A program made the position numbers and the translations under genes. From JACVRW01 sp963819635 (GTDB taxonomy: Bacteria > Actinomycetota > Thermoleophilia > Solirubrobacterales > Thermoleophilaceae), in NCBI GenBank assembly GCA_963819635.1, contig CAWFWX010000011.1, positions 310,001-374,000 of the forward strand: DNA of 64,000 nt. Reading direction: 5' to 3'. The notes beneath the pieces are model-generated. The model was not told the DNA's origin. It saw nothing but the letters and a program-made list of their open reading frames with translations, and ran no database searches. Within the stretch, counting starts at the first letter, position 1; each line of letters starts with the position of its first letter. Below, in pieces: positions 1 through 8,853 of the stretch.

Positions 1-67
1 GGATACGCGGAACCTCGATCACGCCCGGAGCCACCGCGTTGACCCTCACGCCACGTGGGGCGAGCTC
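1..67 (-). pseudogene. Fragment of a short-chain dehydrogenase (SDR), cut at the window edge
   Basis: Read on the minus strand, bases 67 down to 2 translate as ELAPRGVRVNAVAPGVIEVP, followed by RI. The part RVNAVAPGVIE is the classic SDR segment after the catalytic Tyr/Lys, where the nicotinamide loop begins. The rest of the gene would lie left of the window. Upstream on the minus strand the SDR reading stops being recognisable where the plus-strand IolD homology begins, around base 60-70. This is therefore a broken gene end or an assembly join, not an intact gene. The call rests on one motif, but the motif is very characteristic. Confidence 0.6.
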
Positions 68-1064
68 GCTCGCCCGCCGGGCCGACCTGATCCTCCACGT
101 CGGGACGCGGCTCATCGACCTGACGACCGGCTCGAACTCCCTGTTCCAGCATCCGCAGGTCCGCTTCGTGGGGGTGAACGTCCGTTCACGGGACGCGCAC
201 AAGCTCGGGGCCGGCGCGATCGTGGCCGACGCGAGGCTGGCGCTCGAGGCGCTGGCGGCCGGGCTCCACGATTGGCGCGCGCCCGCCGAGTGGCGCGAGC
301 TGGCGCTCGAGGAGCGCCGCCGCTGGCGCGAGGCGCTCGCCGCGGACCTCGCTCCCCGCGACGGCGAGCGAATGTCGCAGGCGCAGGTGCTCCGGGCGCT
401 CAACGAGAGCGCCGGTCCCGACGACCGGCTGGTCGTCGCTGCGGGCACGCCGCACGTGGACGTCCACAAGCTGTGGGAAGCGACCGGCTCCGCGCGCTGC
501 CAGATGGAGGTCGGGTTCTCGTGCATGGGGGGCGAGCTGCCGGCGGCGCTCGGGGTGCGCATGGCGAGAGGCGGGACCGGCGAGGTCTACGTGGTCATCG
601 GGGACGGGACCTGGCTCATGGGGAACACCAGCGAGCTCGTGACCGCGCGCCAGGAGGGCCTCAAGGTGACGGTGGTGGTCATCGAGAACGAGGGCTATCA
701 GTCGATTCACGGCCTCCAGCGCGCTCGCACCGGGCGAAGCTTCGGGCTGGAGTTTCGCGAGCGCGCGGACGACGGCGGGCTCTCGGGCCCGTACGTCGAG
801 GTCGACTACGCCGCGAACGCGCGCAGCCTCGGCTGCGCCGCCTTCGTGGTGTCCTCGATCGAGGAGCTGCGCGGCGCGCTCGAGGACGCCCACGGCGAGG
901 CCGGCCCCGTCGTGATCGTGGCGCGAGTCGAGCCCCGTCGTCTCATGCTCGGCTCCGAGTGCTGGTGGGACGTCGGAGTCGCCGAGCTCTCCGAGCGCCC
1001 GGAGACGCGTGAGCTCGCCGCCGAGCAAGCGCGCGGCAAGGCGCTCCAGCGCCACTACGGATAG
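60..1064 (+). CDS. iolD: IolD-type trihydroxycyclohexane-1,2-dione hydrolase, C-terminal part only
   Basis: This is the C-terminal half of a thiamine-diphosphate enzyme of the acetolactate-synthase superfamily that opens the ring of the diketo-inositol intermediate in myo-inositol catabolism. The central domain (LARRADLILHVGTRL, then FVGVNV) is followed by the ThDP-binding region with GDGTWLM and a downstream NT. It ends with CWWDVGVAELSERPETRE, which is typical of IolD. About 335 residues remain, whereas IolD is usually 600 or more. The missing N-terminal half is not simply off the window, because bases 1-67 carry a reverse-strand SDR motif. An in-frame TTG at 39 is not a credible start. The next gene starts 3 bases after the stop. 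The family call is firm; whether the gene is intact in the genome is doubtful. Confidence 0.85.
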   Translation, partial: ASSLARRADLILHVGTRLIDLTTGSNSLFQHPQVRFVGVNVRSRDAHKLGAGAIVADARLALEALAAGLHDWRAPAEWRELALEERRRWREALAADLAPRDGERMSQAQVLRALNESAGPDDRLVVAAGTPHVDVHKLWEATGSARCQMEVGFSCMGGELPAALGVRMARGGTGEVYVVIGDGTWLMGNTSELVTARQEGLKVTVVVIENEGYQSIHGLQRARTGRSFGLEFRERADDGGLSGPYVEVDYAANARSLGCAAFVVSSIEELRGALEDAHGEAGPVVIVARVEPRRLMLGSECWWDVGVAELSERPETRELAAEQARGKALQRHYG

Positions 1065-1066
1065 CC

Positions 1067-1990
1067 GTGCGAATCGTCGCTACCGACGAGGTTCCACCGG
1101 TGGCGCGCGAGGCGTTCGCGCAGCTCGGCGAGATCGAGGTGAACGGCGTCCGCGAGCTCGCCGGGGCGGAGGTCCTGATCGTGCGCGGGACTCGGGTCGG
1201 CGCCGCCTCGATCCGGAGCGCCGCGGCCCTGCGCGTGATCGCCCGCACAGGCGCGGGATACGACAACGTCGACGTCCGGGCGGCCACCAGCGCGGGCATT
1301 CCCGTCGTCTACGCGCCCGCGGTGGGCAGCCGGGCGATCGCCGAGGGCACGCTCGCGCTGATCCTCGCGGCGGCCAAGCGGCTCCGCGAGCTGGGCGACA
1401 TCGTCCACTCGACGGCCTGGGACACCCGCTACGAGGTCATGGGCCTCGACCTCGAGGGCGCTTGCCTGGGGGTGGTCGGGCTCGGCGCGATCGGCTGCCG
1501 CGTGGCCACGCTGTGCGAAGCGATCGGAATGGTGGTAATCGCCCACGACCCGGCCGCCGCGGCGCCGGGGCACGTGCAGCTCGTCTCCCTGGAGGAGCTC
1601 GTCATGCGCGCCGACGTGATCACCTTGCACTGTGCTCTCAACGAGCGCACGCGCGGGCTGATCGACGGGGAGCTCCTCTCCCGAGCCAAGCCGGGCGCAA
1701 TCCTCGTGAACGCCGCACGCGGCGCGATGGTCGAGAGTGAGGACGTGCTGGCGGGCGCGCTCGCCAGCGGGCGCCTATCGGCTGTGGCGCTGGATGTGCA
1801 CCCCTCGGAGCCGCCGAGGATCGCGCACCCTCTCTACAGCGACCCGCGCGTCATCTGCACCCCGCACTCGGTGGGCCTCACACGGCGCTGGAACGAGGAG
1901 GTCTTCCGCAGCCTGGCCGATGGCGTGACGCGCGTCCTGGCCGGCGAGCACCCGCCGAACCTGCTGAACCCCGAGGCCCTTACCGGTTGA
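1067..1990 (+). CDS. D-isomer-specific 2-hydroxyacid dehydrogenase (PGDH/glyoxylate reductase-like)
   Basis: The 307-residue protein has the two-domain 2-hydroxyacid dehydrogenase layout. The nucleotide-binding Rossmann motif GLGAIG lies near residue 138. The active-site Arg is in NAARGAM (R218), a Glu in HPSEPP (E248) and the His in CTPHSVG (H267). It should reduce a 2-keto acid, or oxidise the D-hydroxyacid, with NAD(P)H in the cytoplasm. It lacks the C-terminal ACT domain of long SerA proteins. The GTG start lies 3 bases after the iolD stop, so the two are probably co-transcribed, which suggests a role in sugar-acid or cyclitol breakdown rather than serine synthesis. The exact substrate cannot be read from sequence. 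Confidence 0.85.
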   Translation: MRIVATDEVPPVAREAFAQLGEIEVNGVRELAGAEVLIVRGTRVGAASIRSAAALRVIARTGAGYDNVDVRAATSAGIPVVYAPAVGSRAIAEGTLALILAAAKRLRELGDIVHSTAWDTRYEVMGLDLEGACLGVVGLGAIGCRVATLCEAIGMVVIAHDPAAAAPGHVQLVSLEELVMRADVITLHCALNERTRGLIDGELLSRAKPGAILVNAARGAMVESEDVLAGALASGRLSAVALDVHPSEPPRIAHPLYSDPRVICTPHSVGLTRRWNEEVFRSLADGVTRVLAGEHPPNLLNPEALTG

Positions 1991-2011
1991 CGGCCGGACG
2001 GCCCCGCCGGC

Positions 2012-3880
2012 TCACTCCGCCAGCGACGGCTTGGCGATCGACTCGAAGGCCGCTCCGGCAAAGCGCTCCCGCTCCGCCTCGGCCACCGACCAGATCTTCA
2101 CCTTCTGCTCGCGCCCGCGCACCTCGAAGTCGTCGACGAACGCGAGATCCTCGGGCTCCTGCGACAGGCTGGCGCGTGTGGAGTCGGACATGAAGATCAT
2201 GTAGGGGGTGCCCTTGGTCATCGCCTCGAGGCGCGCGGCGGTGTTGGTGGTGTCGCCGATCGCGGTGTACGCGAGCCGGCGCTCCGATCCGACGTTGCCG
2301 GACATCACGCGGCCGGAGTTCAGGCCGATGCCCATCTGGAAGGACTTGTCGATCCCCATCTCCGTGTGCAGCCACTCGTTGAACTTGGTCGAGCTCGCGC
2401 AGCTTGTCGCGGGCTGCCGCCAGCGCCTTGTCCGCGTGATCGTCGGTCTGGATCGGCGCACCGAAGACGGCCATGATCCCGTCGCCCATGTAGTCCACGA
2501 GGGTGCCGCCGTGGGGCAGGATGGCGTCGTCCACCATCGCGGTCAGATAGCGGTTGAGGATCGCGATCACGCGGTCCGGGTCGAACGATTCCGCGAACGA
2601 GGTGAAGCCCCGGAGGTCGCTGAACATCACGGTCGCCTCGCGAGACGACTCCGCCGAGGCGGACGCCACCCGCCTGCTTCAGGACCTCGCCGACGACCGA
2701 CTCGGGCACGAAGCGCGAGAAGAGCTCACGCGTGCGCTCGCGCTCGAACGCCTCCGTCAGATAGTGGACCGCGAGCGCGCCGACCGCCGAGACGAAGAGC
2801 GCGGTGAGCGGATACACGAACGAGAGGATCGTCCCGCTGTTGAACGCGAGCTGGGTCACGACCGCGTAGACGGCGCCGATGCCGAGCGCGATCGCGATCG
2901 CGGGCAACGCCGACGCCCGGAAGCCGACCGCCGCGGGGACGAGGGCAAGCAACACGATGAGGGCGATGTCGAGACCCGCGGGCGAGTCCTGCAGCGGGAA
3001 GCCCTCGAGTGCCGTCGCGATCGCGGTCGCCTGGATCTCCGGGCCCGACATGACGCCGTCTCCCGACGTCGGCGTGCCGTGAACGTCCTGGAGCACCGGC
3101 GCGGTGGCGCCGATCACGACGATCTTGTCGCGGAATTCGCCCGGCTTCGTCTTCCCTTGGCGCACGTCCGAGTAGTGGATCGTCTTGACGAGGCCCGGCG
3201 GCCCGAAGTAGTCGATCCAGCCGGTCTCGCCGCCGAGCGAGTCCGGATCGATCCGCTTCCCCGTGGCCCGTTCGGCGACCGCGATGGCGAACGACTTGAG
3301 CCCGTAGCGTTTCGTAGGGGACGCGCCGGAGGATCCCGCCGGGGTCGTTCGGCAGTGTTCCGTCCCCAAGGACGAGGCCCAGATCCCGCTTGAGGAAGGC
3401 GTTGATGGCACGAGGCTTGCGGCTGTTGAAGACCTTGTCGGGAACGATGTAGTTGAACGCGTTGCCGTTGCCCAGGTCGTCGACCTCCGTGGTCGACGCG
3501 ACCACGTTTCCGGCCCGGTCGATCGAGTCGAGCAGCTCCAGCGTCTCCTCGTCGGTGTTGCTCGGCTCGCTGAACTGGATGTCGAAGGCGATCACCTTCG
3601 CGCCGTCCTTCTTCAGCCGGTCGACCACGTCCGCGTGGATGTCGTGCGTGAACGGCCAGCGCTCGTCCCCGAACGCGCTGAAGGTGTAGTCGTCGATGCC
3701 CACCACGACGATGTTGTCCGGGGGCTTCTGTTCGCCGCGAATGGAGAAGCGGGTGTCGACGGTGTTGAGCTCGAGCGACTTGAAGGCGTTGGTCGAATAG
3801 GTCAACACGCCGATGACCACGCCGATCAGCGCGACCAGCGCGAAGAGCAGCCCCTTCAGACGCTCCCGGCCGCCCAGCAC
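2012..3880 (-). pseudogene. CHASE2-domain adenylate/guanylate cyclase, interrupted by three frameshifts
   Basis: The product would be a membrane-bound class III nucleotide cyclase. An N-terminal membrane helix is followed by an extracytoplasmic CHASE2 sensor (VDTRFSIRG, VVVGIDDYT, VIAFDIQFSEP, then IVVIGATAP). Next come about three membrane helices, a short linker (ELFSRFVPESVVGEVL) and a cyclase catalytic domain (VMFSDLRGFTSFAE, DYMGDGIMAVFGAP, IGDTTNTAARLE). The domains lie in three reading frames, with breaks near 3310, 2642 and 2388. Joined together the parts make a normal full-length protein of about 620 residues with no missing motif, which suggests single-base indels in the assembly or a very young pseudogene. 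The start used is the GTG at 3880. It converges with the upstream dehydrogenase, with a 21-base gap. Confidence 0.85.
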
Positions 3881-3941
3881 CTACAGGCTCTCGATGGTCG
3901 GCGGCCTGCGCCCGGCCCGCATGGCCCGAATACTGCCCGAG

Positions 3942-3961
3942 ATCAACCGGCCGATCAACCG
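3942..3961. promoter_or_regulatory. Operator-like site: two ATCAACCG half-sites
   Basis: ATCAACCG occurs at 3942-3949 and again at 3954-3961, a 12-base period, just upstream of the cyclase-family gene at 3970. The same word forms a perfect palindrome at 7687-7704, and part of it recurs at 16359-16372. The repeated position in front of three transcription units suggests a shared regulator. This is inferred from pattern only. Confidence 0.4.
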
Positions 3962-3969
3962 TTCGGGGG

Positions 3970-5176
3970 ATGGCCCGCCGGCCAGGGCCGGCTCAGACTC
4001 GCGGCGTGCCGGTTGAGGTTCTGAGCAGCGCACTGGTTCACACCGTAGACGCGATCGAGCTTCCCCGCGCGGAAGAGCAGGTGTTCGGGCGGGCGGAGCG
4101 GCGCGACTCGTATCCCATCGTCGTGACGCGCTCCCCGGAGGAGACGGTCGAGCGGCTGCTTCGGTGCGTCGGCGATGCCAGGGTCGCCCTGCTCACGGAC
4201 GAGACGGTCGCGCGGCTATACGGCCCGCTCGTGATCGGCGCGCTCGAGAAGGCGGGGACTCCGGTGGAGGTCGCCGCGGTCCCGGCCGGCGAGCGGCACA
4301 AGACGCTCGGGCAGGCGTGCGAGCTGCTCGACTGGCTGAGCGGGACGGAGATCGGGCGCCGGGATCTCGTCGTGAATCTCGGCGGCGGGGTGATCATCGA
4401 CATGGGCGGCTGGGTCGCCAGCTCCTACATGCGCGGGATTCGATATCTCAATGTCCCGACCACGCTGATCGGGCAGGTCGACGCGGGCATCGGCGGCAAG
4501 CTCGCCGTCAATCACCCGGTCGCGAAGAACCTCATCGGCGGCTTCTCGCAGCCGCTCGCCGTGATCTCGGACGTCTCGTTCCTGAGCACGATCGGGACCC
4601 GTCAGCTCCGCGCGGGACTGGCGGAGTCGATCAAGAAGGCGATCATCGCCTCGCCGGCCTACTGGCGACTCATCGAGGAGAGCGCGGACGCGATCCTCGC
4701 CGGCGACGACCGGGCGCTCGCCGCACTCGTCCACGGCGCCGGCGCGATCAAGGCCGAGCTGATCGAGCGGGATCCGTACGAGGACGACTCACGCCGCACG
4801 CTCGGCTTCGGCCACGCGATCGCGCATCCGGTCGAGACGGTCACGGGCTACGGCGAGCTTCTGCACGGCGAGGCGGTCGCGTTCGGGATGGCGGTGGAGA
4901 CGCACCTTGCGGCGGCGCGCGGGTTCCTGAGCGCCGACCGCCTCGAAGAGATCCTCGAGCTGCTGCGCCGCGTCGGCCTGCCGACGACCGCGCTCGAGCT
5001 TCCGGCCGAGCTGCACGGCCGAGCGACTCCTCGCGGCGATCGAGCGCATCCGGCTCATTCGCGGCGGCGGCTACCGCTTCGTGCTGCCGATCGAGATCGG
5101 CGAGACCGTGATAGCCGACGACGTCAGCCCGGATGAGCTGCGCGAGGCGCTCCGCCGCTGCGGGGTCGACGCATGA
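3970..5176 (+). CDS. 3-dehydroquinate synthase-family sugar phosphate cyclase, one frameshift
   Basis: This is an NAD- and metal-dependent cyclase of the dehydroquinate synthase superfamily. The NAD-binding motif GGGVIIDMGG and the block VPTTLIGQVDAGIGGK are present. The metal ligands are visible as the Glu in LAESIKK, the His in LGFGHAIAHPVE and the His in LLHGEAVAFGM. The frame breaks near 5025. In the next frame the C-terminus continues (ERLLAAIERIRL to ELREALRRCGVDA) and ends at 5176, overlapping the next gene by ATGA. Start is ATG 3970 or GTG 4006. Pairing with a DegT aminotransferase rather than aroA, aroC or aroK suggests a specialised role such as aminocyclitol or amino-DHQ formation. 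An ordinary aroB cannot be excluded. Confidence 0.8.
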
Positions 5177-5623
5177 CGGCGATCGCGCACGTCGGGATCG
5201 CGGTGCCGGATCTCGAGCCGCGCCCTGCACTGGTACGCCGAGGTCCTGGGCCTCGAGCCGCTCGGGAGCTCCGGTCGAGGTGGCGCGCGGACGAGGGGCA
5301 CGCGGGCACCGTCGCGGCCGACGTCCTCGGCGGCCGGCGCGTTCCGGCAGGCGCACCTCACGAGCGCGAACGGCGTGGCGATCGAGCTGTTCGAGTTCGC
5401 CGAGCGCTCAGAAGCGCTGGACGGGGATCTTCCACGTCTGCCTGGTGCCGCCGAACCTGGACCGGGCCGCGCGCGCATCGCCGCGAGCGGCGGCCGCCGC
5501 ACGTCGCGGATCTGGCACGTCTTCCCCGACGCGCCGTATCGCACCTGTTACTGCGAGGACCCGTTCGGCATCACGATCGAGCTCTACTCGCACAGCCACG
5601 AGCGCACGTATGCCAACCGCTAG
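5173..5623 (+). pseudogene. VOC (glyoxalase/bleomycin-resistance) family protein with several frameshifts
   Basis: The start overlaps the preceding cyclase (ATGA). MTAIAHVGIAVPDLE is a typical first strand of a vicinal-oxygen-chelate domain. ALHWYAEVLGLEPLG follows in another frame. Later come AFRQAHLTSANGVAIELFEF, a block readable as TGIFHVCLVPPNLDRAAR, and finally the end, which contains YCEDPFGITIELYSHSHER. These blocks make one VOC domain of about 150 residues but need at least three frame changes, near 5220, between about 5260 and 5310, and around 5430-5490. VOC proteins bind a metal through His/Glu residues and act as lyases, isomerases or dioxygenases; the substrate is unknown. As written the gene is broken. 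Confidence 0.7.
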
Positions 5624-7022
5624 CGCGCCCGCGGTCGCCGGGGGCGCGCCGGCCGTCCCTCCGGGCGCCCACCGGCGCTGGCCCGAGATCACGGGCGACG
5701 ATCGAGCCGCGGTCGAGCGCGTGCTCGACCGCGGCGAGCTCTGGGGACCCAACGCGCCGGAGGTCACGGCGCTCGAGGACGAGTGGGCGGGCTACTGCGG
5801 AGCGCGCTTCTGCCTGATGACGAACAGCGGCACCGCCGCGCTGCACTGCGCCGTCGCCGCCGCGGGCGTCAGCGCCGGCGACGAGGTGATCGTGCCCGCC
5901 TTCAGCTTCGTCGCCACGCCGATGGCCGTCCTCCACCAGGGCGCGATCCCGGTCTTCTGCGACGTCGACCCCGTGCTCCACACGCTCGATCCCCGCGCGA
6001 TCGAGGCCAGGGTCACGGAGCGCACGCGCGCGATCATGCCGGTGCACGCCCACGGTCTCCCGGCCGACATGGAGGAGATCGCGTCCATCGCGGAGCGGCA
6101 CGGGCTGGCGGTCGTCGAGGACGCCGCGCAGGCGCACGGCGCCACCTACCGCGGCCGGAAGACCGGCGCGCTCGGCCATGCGGCCGGCTTCAGCCTCAAC
6201 GGCTCGAAGAACCTGAGCGCGGGCGAGGGTGGCCTGCTCGTGACGGATGACGAGGAGTCGTTCGCCGTCGCGCGGCGGCTCGCGATCTTCGGCGAGGACA
6301 CGCCGCCCACCGCGCCTCCGCGCTACCGCGCCTACTGGTCTCACGGAGTCGGCTGGAACTACCGCTCGCACGAGCTGACAGCCGCGCTCGCGCGCAGCCA
6401 GCTCGCGCGCCTCGACGAGTACAACCGCGGCGCGCAGCGCAATGCCCGGCGGCTGAGCACCCGGCTCGACGGCCTTCCGGGCATTCGCGTCCCGCACGTC
6501 CCGGGCGACCGCACGTGCGTCTTCTACCGCTACCGCATCGGCATCGAGCCGGAGGAGCTCGGCTTCGACGGCTCGCCCGTCGAGTTGCGCGACCGGCTGC
6601 TGTGGGCGCTCCGCGCAGAGGGCGTTGCGGCGTCGCTGTGGCAGCTCAGGCCGCTTCCGGCGCAGCCGCTGTTCCGGCGCGGCGGCCGCTTCGCCCCCTG
6701 GAGGCCGGGGCTCGGCGAGCGCCTCGATCCGTGGCGGCCGGAGGAGTACCCGCGCGCCGTCCGGCTGCTCGAGAGCTCGATCGTCCTCGGCACCGCGAAG
6801 CACCCGCTCATGAACCAGCCGCTTGACCTGATGGACCGCTACGCCGACGCCTTCGAGAAGCTGCTCGGCGACCCCGAGCCGCTCACGAGCGGCGAGTACC
6901 GCGCGGTCGAGCCGCTGGCCTCCGGTTCCCGCGGAGCAGCTCCGATCGTGACCCGCTCGTCGCCGCGCACGTCCCGGAGCGTGCGCGCGCCGGTGAGCAG
7001 GCGCTGCATCTCCTCGGTGTGA
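5610..7022 (+). CDS. DegT/DnrJ/EryC1/StrS-family PLP-dependent aminotransferase
   Basis: This is a sugar or cyclitol aminotransferase of the DegT/StrS family. GTAALHCAV binds the PLP phosphate. EDAAQAHGA (D171) contacts the pyridine nitrogen, and the Schiff-base lysine is in SLNGSKNLSAGEGG (K200). The ATG at 5610 is used because the upstream VOC gene ends at 5623 and the conserved region (WPEITGDDRAAVERVL) starts near residue 24. Homology seems to end near MDRYADAFEKLLG. The last 50 or so residues are antisense to the PrmC-like gene and are probably read-through. Enzymes of this family transfer an amino group from Glu or Gln to a keto-sugar or keto-cyclitol. Location behind a sugar phosphate cyclase suggests a cyclitol substrate. 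Confidence 0.85.
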   Translation: MPTASAPAVAGGAPAVPPGAHRRWPEITGDDRAAVERVLDRGELWGPNAPEVTALEDEWAGYCGARFCLMTNSGTAALHCAVAAAGVSAGDEVIVPAFSFVATPMAVLHQGAIPVFCDVDPVLHTLDPRAIEARVTERTRAIMPVHAHGLPADMEEIASIAERHGLAVVEDAAQAHGATYRGRKTGALGHAAGFSLNGSKNLSAGEGGLLVTDDEESFAVARRLAIFGEDTPPTAPPRYRAYWSHGVGWNYRSHELTAALARSQLARLDEYNRGAQRNARRLSTRLDGLPGIRVPHVPGDRTCVFYRYRIGIEPEELGFDGSPVELRDRLLWALRAEGVAASLWQLRPLPAQPLFRRGGRFAPWRPGLGERLDPWRPEEYPRAVRLLESSIVLGTAKHPLMNQPLDLMDRYADAFEKLLGDPEPLTSGEYRAVEPLASGSRGAAPIVTRSSPRTSRSVRAPVSRRCISSV

Positions 7023-7651
7023 TGAGGCCCGTGCTCCAGCGCGAGACGAGCCCCGGCGGGAGCCTGCTCGATGAGGCGCCGGATCAGCGCCAGGCTGTCG
7101 TCGCCTGCCCACAGCGCCACGCCGGGCTGGAAGCGCGTCTGCTCGGGCGGAAGCTGCTGGGTGACCTGCCCGCTGTCGGTGTAGGGAAGGTTGGCGACGA
7201 CGAGCTCGAAGTCCCCCGCCGGCAGGCCGTCCGCCGCTTCGAAGTGAACGTCGAGCGCCAGCCGGCGTGCGTTCTCGCGAGCCACCTCTACCGCCTCGGC
7301 GGAGACGTCTGACCCGGACACCACCAGATCTGGCCGCTCGGCCTTGATCGCGAGGGCGACGGCGCCCGACCCGGTCCCCACCTCGTGCACCCGGGCGCCG
7401 CCGGGCAGGTCGAGCGCCGCGCTCACGAGCGTGCCCGTGCGCTCCTCCGTCGGAATCAGGACGCGCTCATCCACCAGGAGCTCGAGCCCGCGGAAGCGGC
7501 AGCTGCCCAGGATGTAGGCGAGCGGCTCCCGCGCCGCCCGGCGCTCGAACAGCGCAACGAGCGCCCGGGCATCGTCCTCGGGGGCCTCCACCCCCGCCCG
7601 CGCCAGCATCTGGGTCCCGAGGGCGAGCAGGCTCGTCTCGGTCACGTCCAT
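6839..7651 (-). CDS. PrmC/HemK-like N5-glutamine methyltransferase, divergent
   Basis: The protein has the PrmC layout: an N-terminal helical substrate domain ending in REPLAYILGSCRFRGLELLVDERVLIP, then a SAM-binding Rossmann fold (VHEVGTGSGAVALAI). The catalytic loop reads NLPY instead of the usual NPPY. PrmC methylates the GGQ glutamine of release factors; the NLPY change and the missing PETE motif after VLIP make that substrate uncertain. Homology appears to end around DVRGDERVTIG. The remaining 30 or so residues overlap the 3' end of the convergent aminotransferase by 184 bases. The real stop may have been lost through an indel in either gene. Confidence 0.7.
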   Translation of the reverse strand: MDVTETSLLALGTQMLARAGVEAPEDDARALVALFERRAAREPLAYILGSCRFRGLELLVDERVLIPTEERTGTLVSAALDLPGGARVHEVGTGSGAVALAIKAERPDLVVSGSDVSAEAVEVARENARRLALDVHFEAADGLPAGDFELVVANLPYTDSGQVTQQLPPEQTRFQPGVALWAGDDSLALIRRLIEQAPAGARLALEHGPHHTEEMQRLLTGARTLRDVRGDERVTIGAAPREPEASGSTARYSPLVSGSGSPSSFSKASA

Positions 7652-7686
7652 GGCGAATCAGGCTGCCAGCGCCGGCGCGGCGTCGC

Positions 7687-7704
7687 ATCAACCGATCGGT
7701 TGAT
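7687..7704. promoter_or_regulatory. Perfect 18-bp palindrome, probable operator
   Basis: ATCAACCGATCGGTTGAT is a perfect dyad in the gap between the PrmC-like gene and the ABC transporter operon that starts at 7747. Its size and symmetry fit the operator of a dimeric TetR, GntR or LacI-type regulator. Related words occur at 3942-3961 and 16359-16372. Confidence 0.5.
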
Positions 7705-7746
7705 CCGGCGGACGATTCGTTCTCGCGCCCCGCCGGGGCCTAAAGG

Positions 7747-8853
7747 GTGCCTTCCCGGTCGATGACCGCGCTGGTGGGATCGGTTGGCCGGACGGTGCCC
7801 TCTGTGATCTCGAGCCAGCCTGCCATCTCGCTTCAGGGCGTCGCCAAGTGCTACGGGCGCCGCGCGGCCCTCCACCGGCTCGACCTCGATATCGGCGAGG
7901 GAGAGTTCTTCTGCCTCCTCGGGCCGTCGGGTTGCGGCAAGACGACGACGCTCAACATCATCGGCGGATTTGTCGCTCCGTCGGCCGGCAGGGTCTTCAT
8001 CCGCGGCACGCAGGTCGACCGGCTGCCGCCGCATCGCCGCGACGTCAACACCGTCTTCCAGAGCTACGCGCTGTTCCCGCACATGACCGTGCTGGCGAAC
8101 GTCGGCTTCGGCCTCAGGATGGCGCGCGTCCCTCGCCACGAGGCCCGCCGGCGCGTGCGCGAGGCCATCGAGATGGTCGGCCTCGAGGAGCTCGGGGGGC
8201 GCCTACCGGGCGAGCTGTCCGGTGGGCAACAGCAGCGCGTGGCGGTGGCGAGAGCGCTCGTGAATCGCCCCGCGGTGCTGCTCCTCGACGAGCCGCTCGG
8301 CGCCCTCGACCTCAAGCTGCGAAAGCGGCTCCAGGTCGAGCTCGCCGAGATCCACCGCGAGGTCGGGACGGTGTTCGTCTACGTGACGCACGACCAGGAG
8401 GAGGCGCTGGCGCTCTCCGACCGGATCGCCGTCATGCGCGCGGGACGAATCGAGCAGATCGGCACGCCTGAGGAGATCTACAGACGCCCGCGCTCCCGCT
8501 TCGTCGCCGAGTTCATCGGCGAGTCGAACTTCTTCCCCACCGGCGTGATGGTCAGGCCCGAGTCGGTCCTGATCTCCGAGGACGAGGGGCCGATCGCGGG
8601 AGAGGTCATGCACGCGTCCTTTCTCGGCAGCTTCACCCGCGTCGCGATCCGCTGCGAGGGCTGCGCCGAGCCGATCCTCGCCGAGCTCCACGGCGCGCGG
8701 CAGAACGACGTGGATGACCTGACGCCCGGCCGCCAGGTCCGCCTCTCGTGGGACCCCGACGACGCGGTCGAGATCGACGAACTGGATCCGTTCAGCGAAG
8801 CCGCCGCCCCCGCGGTGGACGGCGAGGAGGTGGTGACATGCACCAGGGAGTGA
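7747..8853 (+). CDS. potA: ABC transporter ATP-binding protein, polyamine (PotA) type
   Basis: This is a cytoplasmic ATPase of the spermidine/putrescine-type importer family. Walker A GPSGCGKTT lies at about residues 59-67, followed by the Q-loop (TVFQSYALFPHMTV), the signature LSGGQQQR (about 157-164), Walker B LLLDEP and the H-loop VTHDQEEAL. The PEEIYRRPRSRFVAEFIGESNF segment and a C-terminal TOBE-like beta domain match PotA. A GTG at 7804 may be the true start, because the first 20 residues are unlike the family. It overlaps the binding-protein gene by 16 bases. The PotA family also transports other amines and Fe(III); an amino-cyclitol is possible here. Confidence 0.85.
   Translation: MPSRSMTALVGSVGRTVPSVISSQPAISLQGVAKCYGRRAALHRLDLDIGEGEFFCLLGPSGCGKTTTLNIIGGFVAPSAGRVFIRGTQVDRLPPHRRDVNTVFQSYALFPHMTVLANVGFGLRMARVPRHEARRRVREAIEMVGLEELGGRLPGELSGGQQQRVAVARALVNRPAVLLLDEPLGALDLKLRKRLQVELAEIHREVGTVFVYVTHDQEEALALSDRIAVMRAGRIEQIGTPEEIYRRPRSRFVAEFIGESNFFPTGVMVRPESVLISEDEGPIAGEVMHASFLGSFTRVAIRCEGCAEPILAELHGARQNDVDDLTPGRQVRLSWDPDDAVEIDELDPFSEAAAPAVDGEEVVTCTRE

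Noticed and set aside
186..1055. 289-codon open frame antisense to iolD
   Set aside because: High GC opens long shadow frames. The residue composition is Arg/Ala/Gly-rich without any motif, and the plus strand carries a clear IolD.
2554..3393. 279-codon plus-strand frame inside the cyclase
   Set aside because: It is low in hydrophobic residues and composed of Arg/Asp/Glu shadows of the minus-strand CHASE2-cyclase.
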